Assembly (NCBI RefSeq): GCF_947487575.1
Contig: NZ_CANKXG010000001.1
Span: 248,001 to 312,000 of the forward strand
Origin: an uncultured Algibacter sp.
GTDB taxonomy: Bacteria > Bacteroidota > Bacteroidia > Flavobacteriales > Flavobacteriaceae
Direction: 5' to 3'
Length of the DNA: 64,000 nucleotides
Within the stretch, counting starts at the first letter, position 1, and every line of letters begins with the position of its first letter. Shown in pieces: positions 52,682 through 61,746 of the stretch. Under the pieces are notes generated by a model. It worked only from the letters and a program-made list of their open reading frames with translations. It did no database searches and was not told the origin of the DNA. A program made the position numbers and the translations under genes.

Positions 52682-54580
52682 ATGAGTGATGCCTTAAAAC
52701 ACGAATGTGGAATAGCAATGATTAGACTTTTAAAACCGTTAGAGTTTTATAAAGAGAAATATGGCAGTGCATTTTATGGTGTTAATAAAATGTATTTAAT
52801 GATGGAAAAACAGCATAATCGAGGTCAAGATGGTGCTGGTTTTGCAAGTATAAAATTAGATACAAAACCTGGGCAACGCTACATAAGTAGAGTACGTTCT
52901 ATAGAGCAACAACCTATTCAAGATATTTTTGCTCAAATAAACGAGAGAGTTAATAAAGAATTTGAAGCACACCCAGAATATAAAGACGATGTTGCAGCTC
53001 AAAAAAGAAACATTCCTTATATAGGAGAGGTTCTGTTAGGCCACGTGCGTTATGGTACTTTTGGAAAAAATAGTGTAGAGAGTGTTCATCCTTTTTTAAG
53101 ACAAAACAACTGGATGCACAGAAACTTAATTATGGCAGGTAACTTTAACATGACTAACGTTAAAGAGCTTTTTAGCAACCTTATAGAATTAGGACAACAT
53201 CCAAAAGAATATACCGACACCATAACAATTATGGAAAAGATTGGTCATTTTTTAGATGATGCCGTTAGTAAAATTTATAAAGATTTAAAAAAGGAAGGCT
53301 ATAATAAAAAGAACGCTTCTCCTCAAATAGCTGAACGATTAAAAGTTGGTAAAATTTTAAGAAAAGCAGCTAAAAATTGGGATGGTGGTTATGCTATGGC
53401 TGGACTAATAGGCCATGGAGATTCTTTTGTGTTAAGGGATCCCGCAGGTATTCGCCCAACGTATTATTACCAAGATGACGAAATAGTAGTTGTAGCTTCT
53501 GAACGTCCTGTAATACAAACGGTTTTTAATGTTGATTTTGATGATGTAAAAGAATTAGAACCCGGACATGCTATTATTACTAAAAAATCTGGACAGGTAG
53601 ATATAAAGAAAATACTAGAACCTTTAGAAAGAAAATCATGTTCTTTTGAACGTATTTATTTTTCAAGAGGAAGTGATGCCGAAATATATAAAGAACGTAA
53701 AATGTTAGGCAAATTATTAATGCCTAAAGTTATTGAAGCTATTGATAACGATACTAAAAACACCGTTTTCTCATACATTCCTAATACCGCTGAAACATCA
53801 TTTTTCGGAATGATTGAAACCGTTGAAGATTATTTAAATGAAAAGAAAACACAAGCCATTTTAAGCGGTGGTGGAAAAATGTCTGCTAGAAAAGTTACAG
53901 AAATTTTAGAAGAAAGGCCACGTATTGAAAAAATAGCGATTAAAGATGTTAAACTAAGAACATTTATTACAGAAGATAGCAGTCGTAATGATTTAGTAGC
54001 CCACGTTTACGATGTAACCTATGGCGTTATTAAACCAACAGATAATCTGGTTATTATTGATGACAGTATTGTACGAGGTACTACTTTAAAAATGAGTATC
54101 TTAAAAATGTTAGACCGCTTAAACCCTAAAAAAATTATAGTGGTGTCTTCTGCTCCTCAAATTCGTTATCCAGATTGTTATGGTATTGATATGGCAAATC
54201 TTGAAAGTTTAGTTGCTTTTAGAGCGGCCTTAGAATTATTAAAAGAAGCTAATAAATACCACATTGTTAAAGATGTATATAATAAATGTATTAAGCAAAC
54301 CGATTTGGATGATAAACACGTACAAAATTTTGTAAAAGAAATTTATAATTCATTTACAGATGAACAATTATCAGATAAAATATCTGAGTTGTTAAGTGAT
54401 GAATCGGTAAAGGCAGAAGTGAAAATTATTTTTCAGCCAGTAGAAAATTTACACAAAGCCTGTCCTGAGCATTTAGGCGATTGGTATTTTACAGGAAACT
54501 ACCCTACCGTTGGAGGGAATAGAGTTGTAAATCGTGCATTTATAAACTTTTATGAAGGCAATAATGAACGTGCTTATTAA
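52682..54580 (+). CDS. purF: Amidophosphoribosyltransferase, long Bacteroidota form
   Basis: First committed step of purine synthesis (PRPP + Gln to phosphoribosylamine). 632 residues, longer than the usual 500. The class II glutaminase nucleophile is probably Cys9 (HECGIA), so an eight-residue propeptide would have to be removed. NRGQDGAGFAS and GHVRYGTFG are glutaminase segments; LVIIDDSIVRGTT is the PRPP-binding loop. The extra length lies mostly in the middle and C-terminus. It is separated from the kinase gene by a terminator, so transcribed alone. Confidence 0.93.
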   Translation: MSDALKHECGIAMIRLLKPLEFYKEKYGSAFYGVNKMYLMMEKQHNRGQDGAGFASIKLDTKPGQRYISRVRSIEQQPIQDIFAQINERVNKEFEAHPEYKDDVAAQKRNIPYIGEVLLGHVRYGTFGKNSVESVHPFLRQNNWMHRNLIMAGNFNMTNVKELFSNLIELGQHPKEYTDTITIMEKIGHFLDDAVSKIYKDLKKEGYNKKNASPQIAERLKVGKILRKAAKNWDGGYAMAGLIGHGDSFVLRDPAGIRPTYYYQDDEIVVVASERPVIQTVFNVDFDDVKELEPGHAIITKKSGQVDIKKILEPLERKSCSFERIYFSRGSDAEIYKERKMLGKLLMPKVIEAIDNDTKNTVFSYIPNTAETSFFGMIETVEDYLNEKKTQAILSGGGKMSARKVTEILEERPRIEKIAIKDVKLRTFITEDSSRNDLVAHVYDVTYGVIKPTDNLVIIDDSIVRGTTLKMSILKMLDRLNPKKIIVVSSAPQIRYPDCYGIDMANLESLVAFRAALELLKEANKYHIVKDVYNKCIKQTDLDDKHVQNFVKEIYNSFTDEQLSDKISELLSDESVKAEVKIIFQPVENLHKACPEHLGDWYFTGNYPTVGGNRVVNRAFINFYEGNNERAY

Positions 54581-54683
54581 TTACCAAATAAATAATTTTA
54601 GTATAGAAAAATCGAAAAATATGTATTTCACCCCAAAAAATAGCGGTTCATCTAAAAAATAGTCAAAATATTTAAATTACACA

Positions 54684-54691
54684 TAAATTGG
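54684..54691 (+). promoter_or_regulatory. -7-like box of candidate small RNA 1
   Basis: TAAATTGG, one base off TAnnTTTG, ending 3 bp before the conserved 48-bp unit starts. Confidence 0.35.
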
Positions 54692-54693
54692 TC

Positions 54694-54768
54694 TCACCAT
54701 AACATAAGTAGGTTAAGTTCATGGTAGATTTGGGGCAAAAAAAGCTGAACATCTGTTCGGCTTTTTTT
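54694..54768 (+). ncRNA. Candidate small RNA 1 (48-bp conserved unit plus terminator)
   Basis: The unit 54694-54741 begins TCACCATAAC and ends GATTTGGGGCAAAAA. Inside it ACCATAAC pairs with GTT-C-ATGGT (one bulge) around the loop ATAAGTAGGTTAA. A 10-bp terminator stem (54741-54750 with 54755-54764, one T-G pair) and a T run follow at once. An almost identical unit lies at 54909. No open frame covers it. Predicted length about 70 nt. Confidence 0.65.
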
Positions 54769-54898
54769 ATGCAATTTAGTTTCCTTCATATAAGTTTTTT
54801 AATCTAGCGCTTTTCAGCAATTAAATTAAGCACAATCTCTTTTAAGCCTATATTTGCGCCGTTTAACTAAAATATTTTAACAAACAATATGACTACCA

Positions 54899-54906
54899 TA
54901 TATTTG
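54899..54906 (+). promoter_or_regulatory. -7 box of candidate small RNA 2
   Basis: TATATTTG, perfect TAnnTTTG, ending 2 bp before the second 48-bp unit. Confidence 0.5.
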
Positions 54907-54908
54907 AA

Positions 54909-54980
54909 TCACCATAACATAAGTAGGTTAAGTTTATGGTAGATTTGGGGCAAAAAGGTGGACTAACGTTCACCTTTTTC
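54909..54980 (+). ncRNA. Candidate small RNA 2 (48-bp conserved unit plus a different terminator)
   Basis: The unit 54909-54956 differs from the one at 54694 by a single C to T change in the hairpin arm. It is followed by an unrelated terminator stem, AAGGTGGAC (54955-54963) with GTTCACCTT (54968-54976), loop TAAC, T run. Conservation stops exactly where the terminators begin. The rest of the 493-bp gap 54581-55073 holds only the two units, their promoters and the sod terminator. Confidence 0.65.
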
Positions 54981-55016
54981 ATTTTATATAATAATTTAAA
55001 ATTAGAACATAAAAAA

Positions 55017-55041
55017 TCGCCTGAAACGAAGTTCCAGACGA
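55017..55041 (-). terminator. Terminator of the superoxide dismutase gene
   Basis: 11-bp stem around GAA. The two exceptions are A-C on plus but G-U on minus, and the minus strand continues with a T run. Confidence 0.8.
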
Positions 55042-55073
55042 CTTATTTTTAATTAACAGATATTCTAAATTAT

Positions 55074-55682
55074 TTACTTAGCTTCTGCGTAACGCTTTTC
55101 AATTTCATTCCAGTTAATGACATTAAAGAATGCTTTAATATAATCTGGACGACGGTTTTGATAGTTTAAGTAATATGCATGTTCCCATACATCTAATCCT
55201 AAAATTGGAGCACCACCACAACCAATACCTGGCATTAATGGATTGTCTTGATTTGGTGTAGAACAAATTTCTACTTTGCCTCCTTTATGTACACACAACC
55301 AAGCCCAACCAGAACCAAAACGTGTTGCTGCAGCTTTTGAAAAAGCAGCAATAAATTCGTCTTTAGATCCGTAGGCTGCTTCAATGGCATCTTTTAAATC
55401 GCCAGATAAATAACCTCTATCTTCTGGGTTCATAGCTTGCCAGAATGAAGTATGGTTATAAAAACCACCACCATTATTTCTAACAGCACCATTGTTCATA
55501 TCTAAATTTTCAAGAATATCTTCAATAGATTTTCCTTCTAAATCTGTTCCTGCAATAGCGTTATTTAAATTGTTTGTATATCCTTGATGGTGCTTAGAAT
55601 GGTGTATCTCCATGGTTCTTGCATCAATATGAGGCTCTAAAGCATCATAAGCATATCCTAATTTCGGTAATTCGAAAGCCAT
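55074..55682 (-). CDS. Superoxide dismutase (Fe/Mn family)
   Basis: Disproportionates superoxide; cytoplasmic. 202 residues, complete. Metal ligands are His27 (EIHHSKHHQ), His77 (NHTSFW), Asp164 and His168 (DVWEHAYY). [14 protein letters not shown] and [12 protein letters not shown] are typical; the metal (Fe or Mn) cannot be decided by eye. A minus-strand TAAGTTTG box lies 38 bp before the start. Confidence 0.96.
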   Translation of the reverse strand: MAFELPKLGYAYDALEPHIDARTMEIHHSKHHQGYTNNLNNAIAGTDLEGKSIEDILENLDMNNGAVRNNGGGFYNHTSFWQAMNPEDRGYLSGDLKDAIEAAYGSKDEFIAAFSKAAATRFGSGWAWLCVHKGGKVEICSTPNQDNPLMPGIGCGGAPILGLDVWEHAYYLNYQNRRPDYIKAFFNVINWNEIEKRYAEAK

Positions 55683-55719
55683 AATTATTTTGTTTTATTA
55701 ATTAATATTTAATTTCTTT

Positions 55720-55727
55720 CAAACTTA
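55720..55727 (-). promoter_or_regulatory. Probable -7 element of the superoxide dismutase gene
   Basis: Minus-strand TAAGTTTG fits TAnnTTTG, 38 bp before the ATG. Confidence 0.45.
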
Positions 55728-55807
55728 CATATAAAACAGGTCATTTAAAAATAATAAATTGTTATGAAACCATTGATAGTTTTTATCTTGTAAGCAAATC
55801 ATGCCTT

Positions 55808-58800
55808 ATGCAAAAAACTCATCCTTTTACTATTTATAATGCTTCGGCTGGTAGCGGAAAAACGTATACGCTAGTAAAAGAATATTTAAAAATTTTATTT
55901 CAATCAAATCATCCAGAACCCTTTAAACGCATTCTTGCTATTACCTTTACTAATAAGGCTGTTTCAGAAATGAAAGCTCGAATTATCGAAAACTTAAAAA
56001 AGTTTTCTTCCGAAGATAATATTGAAAAACCTATTGATATGTTTTTAGATATTTCTAAAGAATTACAGATGAATCCAATTGTACTTCATGAAAAATCTAA
56101 GCATTTACTAAATACTATATTGCACAACTATGCTGCTTTTGATATTTCTACGATTGATGGTTTTACACATAAATTAATTAGAACTTTTGCTTACGATTTA
56201 AGATTACCTTTAAATTTTGAAGTTGAATTAGATCAGGACTCATTGCTAAACGAAGCTGTTGATAGCTTAATTAATAAAGCCGGTAATAATGACGAACTCA
56301 CAAAAGTATTGGTTGATTTTGCAATTGAAAAAGCAGATGATGATAAAAGTTATGACGTCGCTTTTGATTTTAATAAAATTGCTAAACTTCTAGTACGTGA
56401 AAATGACTTGCCCTTTATTAAAACACTAAAAGACAAAACATTAAATAATTTTAAAGGACTTAAAGCACAGTTAAAAAAAGAAATTATAGGTTTAGAAAGA
56501 CTTATTGTTGGAAATGCTAAAACAGTACTGAGCTTAATTGAAGAAGCTGGTTTAGAGCATAAAGATTTTTCTAGAGGTACCTTACCAAATCATTTTGTGA
56601 AAGTCTCAAAATTAGAGCTCTCAAAAATTTATGACAACAAATTAGAAGAAAACATTTCTGAAAGAAAAGGAATTTATAACAAAACATTAAACCCAGAATT
56701 AGCTGTTACAATTGATGCTATATTGCCAGAAATTGAAATCCTTTACAAGACCATTAAAGCTCATGTATTTCATCAAAAGTTTTTAAAAGCCTTTTACAAA
56801 AATGTAACTCCGCTATCGGTTTTAAACGCTATCAATAACGAGTTGGCAACAATAAAAGCTGACCAAAACAAGATGCTAATCTCAGAATTCAATACTATTA
56901 TTAGTAAAGAAATTGCCGACCAACCCACCCCTTTTATATACGAGCGTTTAGGCGAAAAATTTAAATATTATTTTATTGATGAGTTTCAGGATACATCTGT
57001 CATGCAATGGCAGAATTTAAAACCCTTATTAGACAACTCACTATCTGGCATTAACGGAAGCAGTATGTTAGTAGGCGATGCTAAACAAGCTATTTATCGT
57101 TGGAGGGGTGGAAAAGCGGAACAGTTTATGGATTTGTTTAATAAAAAAACTTTCCCTTTTCAAATAGAACAAATTGTAAAAAATTTAGAAGATAATTATA
57201 GAAGTTTTAAAGAAATTATAACCTTTAATAATGGCTTTTTTAAGTTTTTATCTGAGCAGTTTTTCAATCATGATGACCATAGAAGTTTATATCAAAATTC
57301 GCATCAAAACATAACTGAAGAAAACGAAGGTTTTGTTAACCTAACTTTTTTAGATATAGATAAAGATGATAATAGAGACGAGCTATTTCCTGAAACGGTT
57401 TTTAAAACTATAAACTCTTGTTTAGAAAATGGTTTTAAGCTTGAAGATATTTGTGTTTTAGTCAGAAAGAAAAAAGAAGGCGTGGCTGTTGCTGATTATT
57501 TGAGCCAACATAAAATCCCTATAATTTCTTCTGAGACTTTATTAATTAATAATTCGCCTGAAGTTGTTTTTATTAATGATTTATTGTGGCTTCTTATTCA
57601 GCCCGAAAACAACGAAATAAAAATTAAAGTTTTAAACTACCTAACAACACTTTTTAATATTGAAGATAAACACGATTTTTTTACAAAACACATCAACCTT
57701 TCAACCGAAATACTATTAAAAAACTTGCATGTTTTTAACATATTTGTTGATAGTAACATGTTATTACAACTCCCGCTTTATGAGTTGGCAGAAGCCATTG
57801 TTAGAAACTTCAATTTAGTTAAAAAATCAAATGCATATATTCAATTTTATTTAGATCTAGTTTTAGATTTTTCATTGAAAAAAGGCTCAGATATTACAGG
57901 ATTTTTAGACTATTTTGATAAGAAAAAAGAAAGTTTGAGTATTATTTCTCCTCAAGGTCAAAATGCAGTTCAAATTATGACTATTCATAAATCAAAGGGT
58001 TTAGAATTTCCTGTTGTAGTTTTTCCTTATGCCGATTTAGATATTTATAGGGAGTTAGAACCTAAAGAATGGTTTAGTTTAGATAAGGAAAAATACAATG
58101 GCTTTTCTCATACGCTTTTAAATTATAATAAAGATTTTGAGAATTATGGAGATGAAGGACTCCGTATTTTTAACAAGCATCAATCTGAACAGGAATTAGA
58201 TAATATTAATTTACTATATGTTACATTAACAAGAGCAGTTGAGCAGTTGCATATTATTTCAACTAAAGATATTTCATCAAAAGGTGTTATTAATACCAAA
58301 AAATATTCAGGTTTATTAATTAATTACCTTCAACACTTAGGAATTTGGAATGATTCAGAAGAAACATATAGTTTTGGAAACCCAATAAAAACTTCAGAAA
58401 GTAAACAAAGAAACAAAGAAATTTTTCAGCAAGAATCATTTATTTCAACCGCAAAAGAAGCCCATAATATAAAAGTCGTTACAAAATCTGGTTTATTATG
58501 GGACACAACGCAACAACAAGCTATCGAAAAAGGAAATCTTATTCACAATATCATGGCTCAAATAAAAACAAGTGATGATGTTGATTTTGCAATTAACGGT
58601 TTTCAAAAATCTTCAGTTCTTAATACAGAGCAAGCCTTATCCTTAAAAGAAACTATCGTAACAATTGTTCAGCATCCAAAACTTCAAGACTATTATACTT
58701 CTAATTACAAGATATATAATGAACGTGATATTATTTCAAAAGATGGTATCATTTTAAGACCCGACAGAATTGTAATAAACGCCAATAACGAAGCTGTAAT

Positions 58801-58945
58801 TATTGATTATAAAACAGGGTTAGAAGATAAAAAGCACATGCAACAACTTCAATCTTACCAAGATGTTTTAGAAGCCATGAATATTACAATTAAAAAGAAG
58901 ATTCTTATCTATATAAATGATGATATTTTAGTAAAAGATATTTAA
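55808..58945 (+). CDS. AddA/RecB-like UvrD helicase-nuclease
   Basis: 1045 residues. Walker A NASAGSGKTYTL at 11-22, ITFTNKAVSEMKARI (motif Ia), FIDEFQDTSVMQW (Walker B), GDAKQAIYRWRGG (motif III), IMTIHKSKGLEFPVV (motif V) and LLYVTLTRAVEQL (motif VI). The C-terminal PD-(D/E)xK nuclease has Asp986 (RPDRIV), Asp1000-Tyr-Lys1002 and QLQSY. It should pair with the AddB-like protein encoded from 61747 to resect double-strand breaks for RecA. kbl follows after 21 bp. Confidence 0.92.
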   Translation: MQKTHPFTIYNASAGSGKTYTLVKEYLKILFQSNHPEPFKRILAITFTNKAVSEMKARIIENLKKFSSEDNIEKPIDMFLDISKELQMNPIVLHEKSKHLLNTILHNYAAFDISTIDGFTHKLIRTFAYDLRLPLNFEVELDQDSLLNEAVDSLINKAGNNDELTKVLVDFAIEKADDDKSYDVAFDFNKIAKLLVRENDLPFIKTLKDKTLNNFKGLKAQLKKEIIGLERLIVGNAKTVLSLIEEAGLEHKDFSRGTLPNHFVKVSKLELSKIYDNKLEENISERKGIYNKTLNPELAVTIDAILPEIEILYKTIKAHVFHQKFLKAFYKNVTPLSVLNAINNELATIKADQNKMLISEFNTIISKEIADQPTPFIYERLGEKFKYYFIDEFQDTSVMQWQNLKPLLDNSLSGINGSSMLVGDAKQAIYRWRGGKAEQFMDLFNKKTFPFQIEQIVKNLEDNYRSFKEIITFNNGFFKFLSEQFFNHDDHRSLYQNSHQNITEENEGFVNLTFLDIDKDDNRDELFPETVFKTINSCLENGFKLEDICVLVRKKKEGVAVADYLSQHKIPIISSETLLINNSPEVVFINDLLWLLIQPENNEIKIKVLNYLTTLFNIEDKHDFFTKHINLSTEILLKNLHVFNIFVDSNMLLQLPLYELAEAIVRNFNLVKKSNAYIQFYLDLVLDFSLKKGSDITGFLDYFDKKKESLSIISPQGQNAVQIMTIHKSKGLEFPVVVFPYADLDIYRELEPKEWFSLDKEKYNGFSHTLLNYNKDFENYGDEGLRIFNKHQSEQELDNINLLYVTLTRAVEQLHIISTKDISSKGVINTKKYSGLLINYLQHLGIWNDSEETYSFGNPIKTSESKQRNKEIFQQESFISTAKEAHNIKVVTKSGLLWDTTQQQAIEKGNLIHNIMAQIKTSDDVDFAINGFQKSSVLNTEQALSLKETIVTIVQHPKLQDYYTSNYKIYNERDIISKDGIILRPDRIVINANNEAVIIDYKTGLEDKKHMQQLQSYQDVLEAMNITIKKKILIYINDDILVKDI

Positions 58946-58950
58946 ATTTG
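58943..58950 (+). promoter_or_regulatory. Possible -7 element of kbl
   Basis: TAAATTTG, perfect TAnnTTTG, overlapping the stop codon of the helicase gene and 16 bp before the kbl ATG; no -33 seen. Confidence 0.35.
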
Positions 58951-58966
58951 CATAAAACGCAATAAA

Positions 58967-60160
58967 ATGTACGGAAAACTGAAAAATCATCTGCAAGAAG
59001 AGCTTAAAGACATAAAAAATAATGGACTTTATAAAGAGGAACGTATAATTACCTCTGCACAAGGCGCCGAAATAACTTTAAATACTAGCAAAACTGTTTT
59101 AAATTTTTGTGCTAATAACTATTTAGGGTTATCATCACATCCAGATGTTATTCAAGCTGCCAAAGACACTATGGACACACATGGTTTTGGTATGAGTTCG
59201 GTGCGTTTTATTTGTGGTACGCAAGATATTCACAAAACACTCGAGCAAAAAATAGCAGATTTTTATCAAACTGAAGACACCATACTATATGCCGCAGCCT
59301 TTGATGCTAATGGTGGCGTTTTTGAACCACTACTTGGAAAAGAAGATGCTATTATATCTGATTCATTAAATCATGCTTCTATTATTGATGGAGTTCGTTT
59401 ATGCAAAGCGGCAAGATATCGCTACCAAAATAACGATATGGCGGATTTAGAAAAACAACTCATTTCAGCAAATGAAAATGATGCCCGTTTTAAAATAATA
59501 GTTACAGATGGTGTGTTTTCCATGGATGGTATAGTTGCACCTTTAGATAAAATTTGTGATTTAGCCGATAAATATGATGCTTTGGTTATGATTGATGAGT
59601 GTCATGCTACTGGTTTTATAGGAAAAACAGGTAGAGGTACTCTTGAAGAAAAAGACGTTTTAAATAGAATAGATATTATTACAGGTACGCTTGGTAAAGC
59701 CCTTGGAGGTGCTATGGGAGGCTATACTACTGGTAAAAAAGAAATTATTGATATGTTACGACAACGTTCAAGACCCTATTTGTTTTCCAATTCGTTAGCT
59801 CCCGCCATTGTTGGTGCTTCAATTAAGGTTTTTGATATGTTAGCAAACAATACTGAACTTAGAGATACCTTAGAGTGGAATACTAATTATTTCAAAAAAG
59901 GCATCAAATCTGCAGGTTTTGATATCGTAGATGGCGACTCTGCTATTGTTCCTGTTATGTTATACGATGCAAAATTATCTCAAACTATGGCAAACATGCT
60001 TTTGGATGAGGGGATTTATGTTATTGGGTTCTTTTTTCCAGTAGTACCAAAAGAAAAAGCTAGAATTCGTGTACAACTCTCTGCTGCCCATTCAAAATCA
60101 CATATAGACAAGGCTCTCAATGCTTTTATTAAAGTAGGAAAAGCGCTTAACGTTATCTAA
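58967..60160 (+). CDS. kbl: Glycine C-acetyltransferase (2-amino-3-ketobutyrate CoA ligase)
   Basis: PLP enzyme that splits 2-amino-3-oxobutyrate with CoA into glycine and acetyl-CoA in threonine breakdown. 397 residues. PLP Lys244 in [14 protein letters not shown]; Asp210 and His213 in [22 protein letters not shown] near 75-86. Its usual partner, threonine dehydrogenase, is not in the window. Confidence 0.95.
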   Translation: MYGKLKNHLQEELKDIKNNGLYKEERIITSAQGAEITLNTSKTVLNFCANNYLGLSSHPDVIQAAKDTMDTHGFGMSSVRFICGTQDIHKTLEQKIADFYQTEDTILYAAAFDANGGVFEPLLGKEDAIISDSLNHASIIDGVRLCKAARYRYQNNDMADLEKQLISANENDARFKIIVTDGVFSMDGIVAPLDKICDLADKYDALVMIDECHATGFIGKTGRGTLEEKDVLNRIDIITGTLGKALGGAMGGYTTGKKEIIDMLRQRSRPYLFSNSLAPAIVGASIKVFDMLANNTELRDTLEWNTNYFKKGIKSAGFDIVDGDSAIVPVMLYDAKLSQTMANMLLDEGIYVIGFFFPVVPKEKARIRVQLSAAHSKSHIDKALNAFIKVGKALNVI

Positions 60161-60217
60161 ATTCATTATGATCTGTCGATGAACTGCATATATCTCCTAT
60201 TTTTTTATATATTTGTC

Positions 60218-60248
60218 TTTGTTAATAACATTTAACAACTTACTTTTG
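60218..60248 (+). promoter_or_regulatory. Promoter of the OmpA/TSP3 porin gene
   Basis: TTTG at 60218-60221 and TACTTTTG at 60241-60248, 19 bp apart: both elements perfect. The start codon lies 35 bp further. Strong promoter expected for a major outer membrane protein. Confidence 0.7.
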
Positions 60249-60283
60249 CAAACAATTAACACTTAAAAATTAAACTTTTGAAT

Positions 60284-61675
60284 ATGAAAAATCTTAGCAG
60301 ATTATTGTTCGCTATGTTGCTTGTACTTGGTTATAGCAACGCTAATGCGCAAGACCAAAACAACCCATGGCAAATTACTATTGGGGTAAACGCAGTTGAT
60401 TTCTATCCTACTGGAGGTGGAGAGCTTTCTAAAGGTGGCTTCGCTAGTGAATCTTTCGGTGAAGAACTCTTTAACGCAGCCGATCACTGGAACATTTTAC
60501 CTTCTTTATCCACAATCTCTGTATCTAAGTATTTAAGTGATGGTTTTTCTTTTGGATTAGCTGGATCATTAAATAAAATAGAGAAATACGGAGACACTGG
60601 TGCTACTCCTGACACAGCTAATGAGGTAGATGATTGGTCATACTACGGATTAGATGGTACAATTAAATACAACTTCCGAGAAGGAAAAACTTTCGATCCA
60701 TTTATTGGTGTTGGAGGTGGTTACACTTGGGTTGATGAAGTTGGTGCTGGTACAGTAAATGGTGCATTGGGTTTCAATGTATGGTTTAGTGAAAATGTTG
60801 GTTTTACATATCAAGCAGGTTACAAACATGCTTTTGAAGATTATTTAGATACACATTTCCAACATACAGCTGGTATTTCTATCAAATTTGGTGGAACTGA
60901 TACTGACGGTGATGGTATATACGATAAAGATGACGCTTGTCCAGATGTTGCTGGTTTAGAAGCTTTTAACGGATGTCCTGATACTGATGGTGATGGTATT
61001 GAAGATAGCAAAGATGATTGTCCTAATGAAGCTGGTTTAGCTGAACTTAATGGATGTCCTGATGCTGACGGTGATGGTATTGCTGATAATAAAGATAACT
61101 GTCCTACAGTTGCTGGTTTAAAAGCTTTAAATGGTTGTCCTGATGCTGATGGTGACGGTGTTACTGATGCTGATGATAAATGTCCTAACGAAGCTGGTCC
61201 TGCTGCTAATAATGGTTGTCCATGGGCTGATAAAGATGGTGATAGTGTCTTAGACAAAGACGATAAATGTCCAGATGTTAAAGGAACTGTTGCTAACAAC
61301 GGTTGTCCTGAAGTAACTGAAGCTGTTCAAGCAACTCTTAATGAGTATGCTAAAACAATTTTATTTGATACAGGAAAAGCAACTATAAAAGCTCAATCTG
61401 AAGCTGTATTAGCTGATATTATTGGAATTCTTAAAGAATACTCTACAGCTAAATTTACAGTTGAAGGTCATACTGATAGTGTAGGTAGTGAAAAACTTAA
61501 CCAAAGACTATCTGATTCTAGAGCTAATTCTGTTAAAGAATACTTAATTCAAAATGGTATTGATGCTTTCAGATTATCTGCTCTTGGATATGGAGAGTCT
61601 AATCCAATTGATTCTAATAAAACTAGAGCTGGTAGAGCTAATAACAGACGTGTAGAAATTAACTTAGTAAAATAA
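60284..61675 (+). CDS. OmpA family porin with thrombospondin type 3 repeats
   Basis: 463 residues from the ATG at 60284 (signal [23 protein letters not shown]); a TTG six bases upstream is less likely. A beta-barrel spans about 22-200 (ending in an aromatic-rich strand with SIKFGG), then about five TSP3-type calcium-binding repeats at 205-340 ([19 protein letters not shown] and variants), then an OmpA C-terminal domain at about 350-463 ([30 protein letters not shown]) that binds peptidoglycan. The repeats give long open frames on the other strand that are not genes. Confidence 0.95.
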   Translation: MKNLSRLLFAMLLVLGYSNANAQDQNNPWQITIGVNAVDFYPTGGGELSKGGFASESFGEELFNAADHWNILPSLSTISVSKYLSDGFSFGLAGSLNKIEKYGDTGATPDTANEVDDWSYYGLDGTIKYNFREGKTFDPFIGVGGGYTWVDEVGAGTVNGALGFNVWFSENVGFTYQAGYKHAFEDYLDTHFQHTAGISIKFGGTDTDGDGIYDKDDACPDVAGLEAFNGCPDTDGDGIEDSKDDCPNEAGLAELNGCPDADGDGIADNKDNCPTVAGLKALNGCPDADGDGVTDADDKCPNEAGPAANNGCPWADKDGDSVLDKDDKCPDVKGTVANNGCPEVTEAVQATLNEYAKTILFDTGKATIKAQSEAVLADIIGILKEYSTAKFTVEGHTDSVGSEKLNQRLSDSRANSVKEYLIQNGIDAFRLSALGYGESNPIDSNKTRAGRANNRRVEINLVK

Positions 61676-61705
61676 GCTAAGACAATTTTTTAAATAAGTT
61701 TACTA

Positions 61706-61737
61706 AAAACGCTTCGGATATCCGAAGCGTTTTTTAT
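61706..61737 (+). terminator. Terminator of the OmpA/TSP3 gene
   Basis: ACGCTTCGGAT and ATCCGAAGCGT form a perfect 22-bp palindrome (61709-61730), preceded by A and followed by a T run; very strong. Confidence 0.9.
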
Positions 61738-61746
61738 TTTTATAGA

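Noticed and set aside
60841-61299. 152-codon minus-strand frame over the TSP3 repeats
   Set aside because: Antisense of the repetitive GATGGTGATGG-type calcium-loop codons; product is Ser/Pro-rich repeat without start context. The OmpA protein explains the region.
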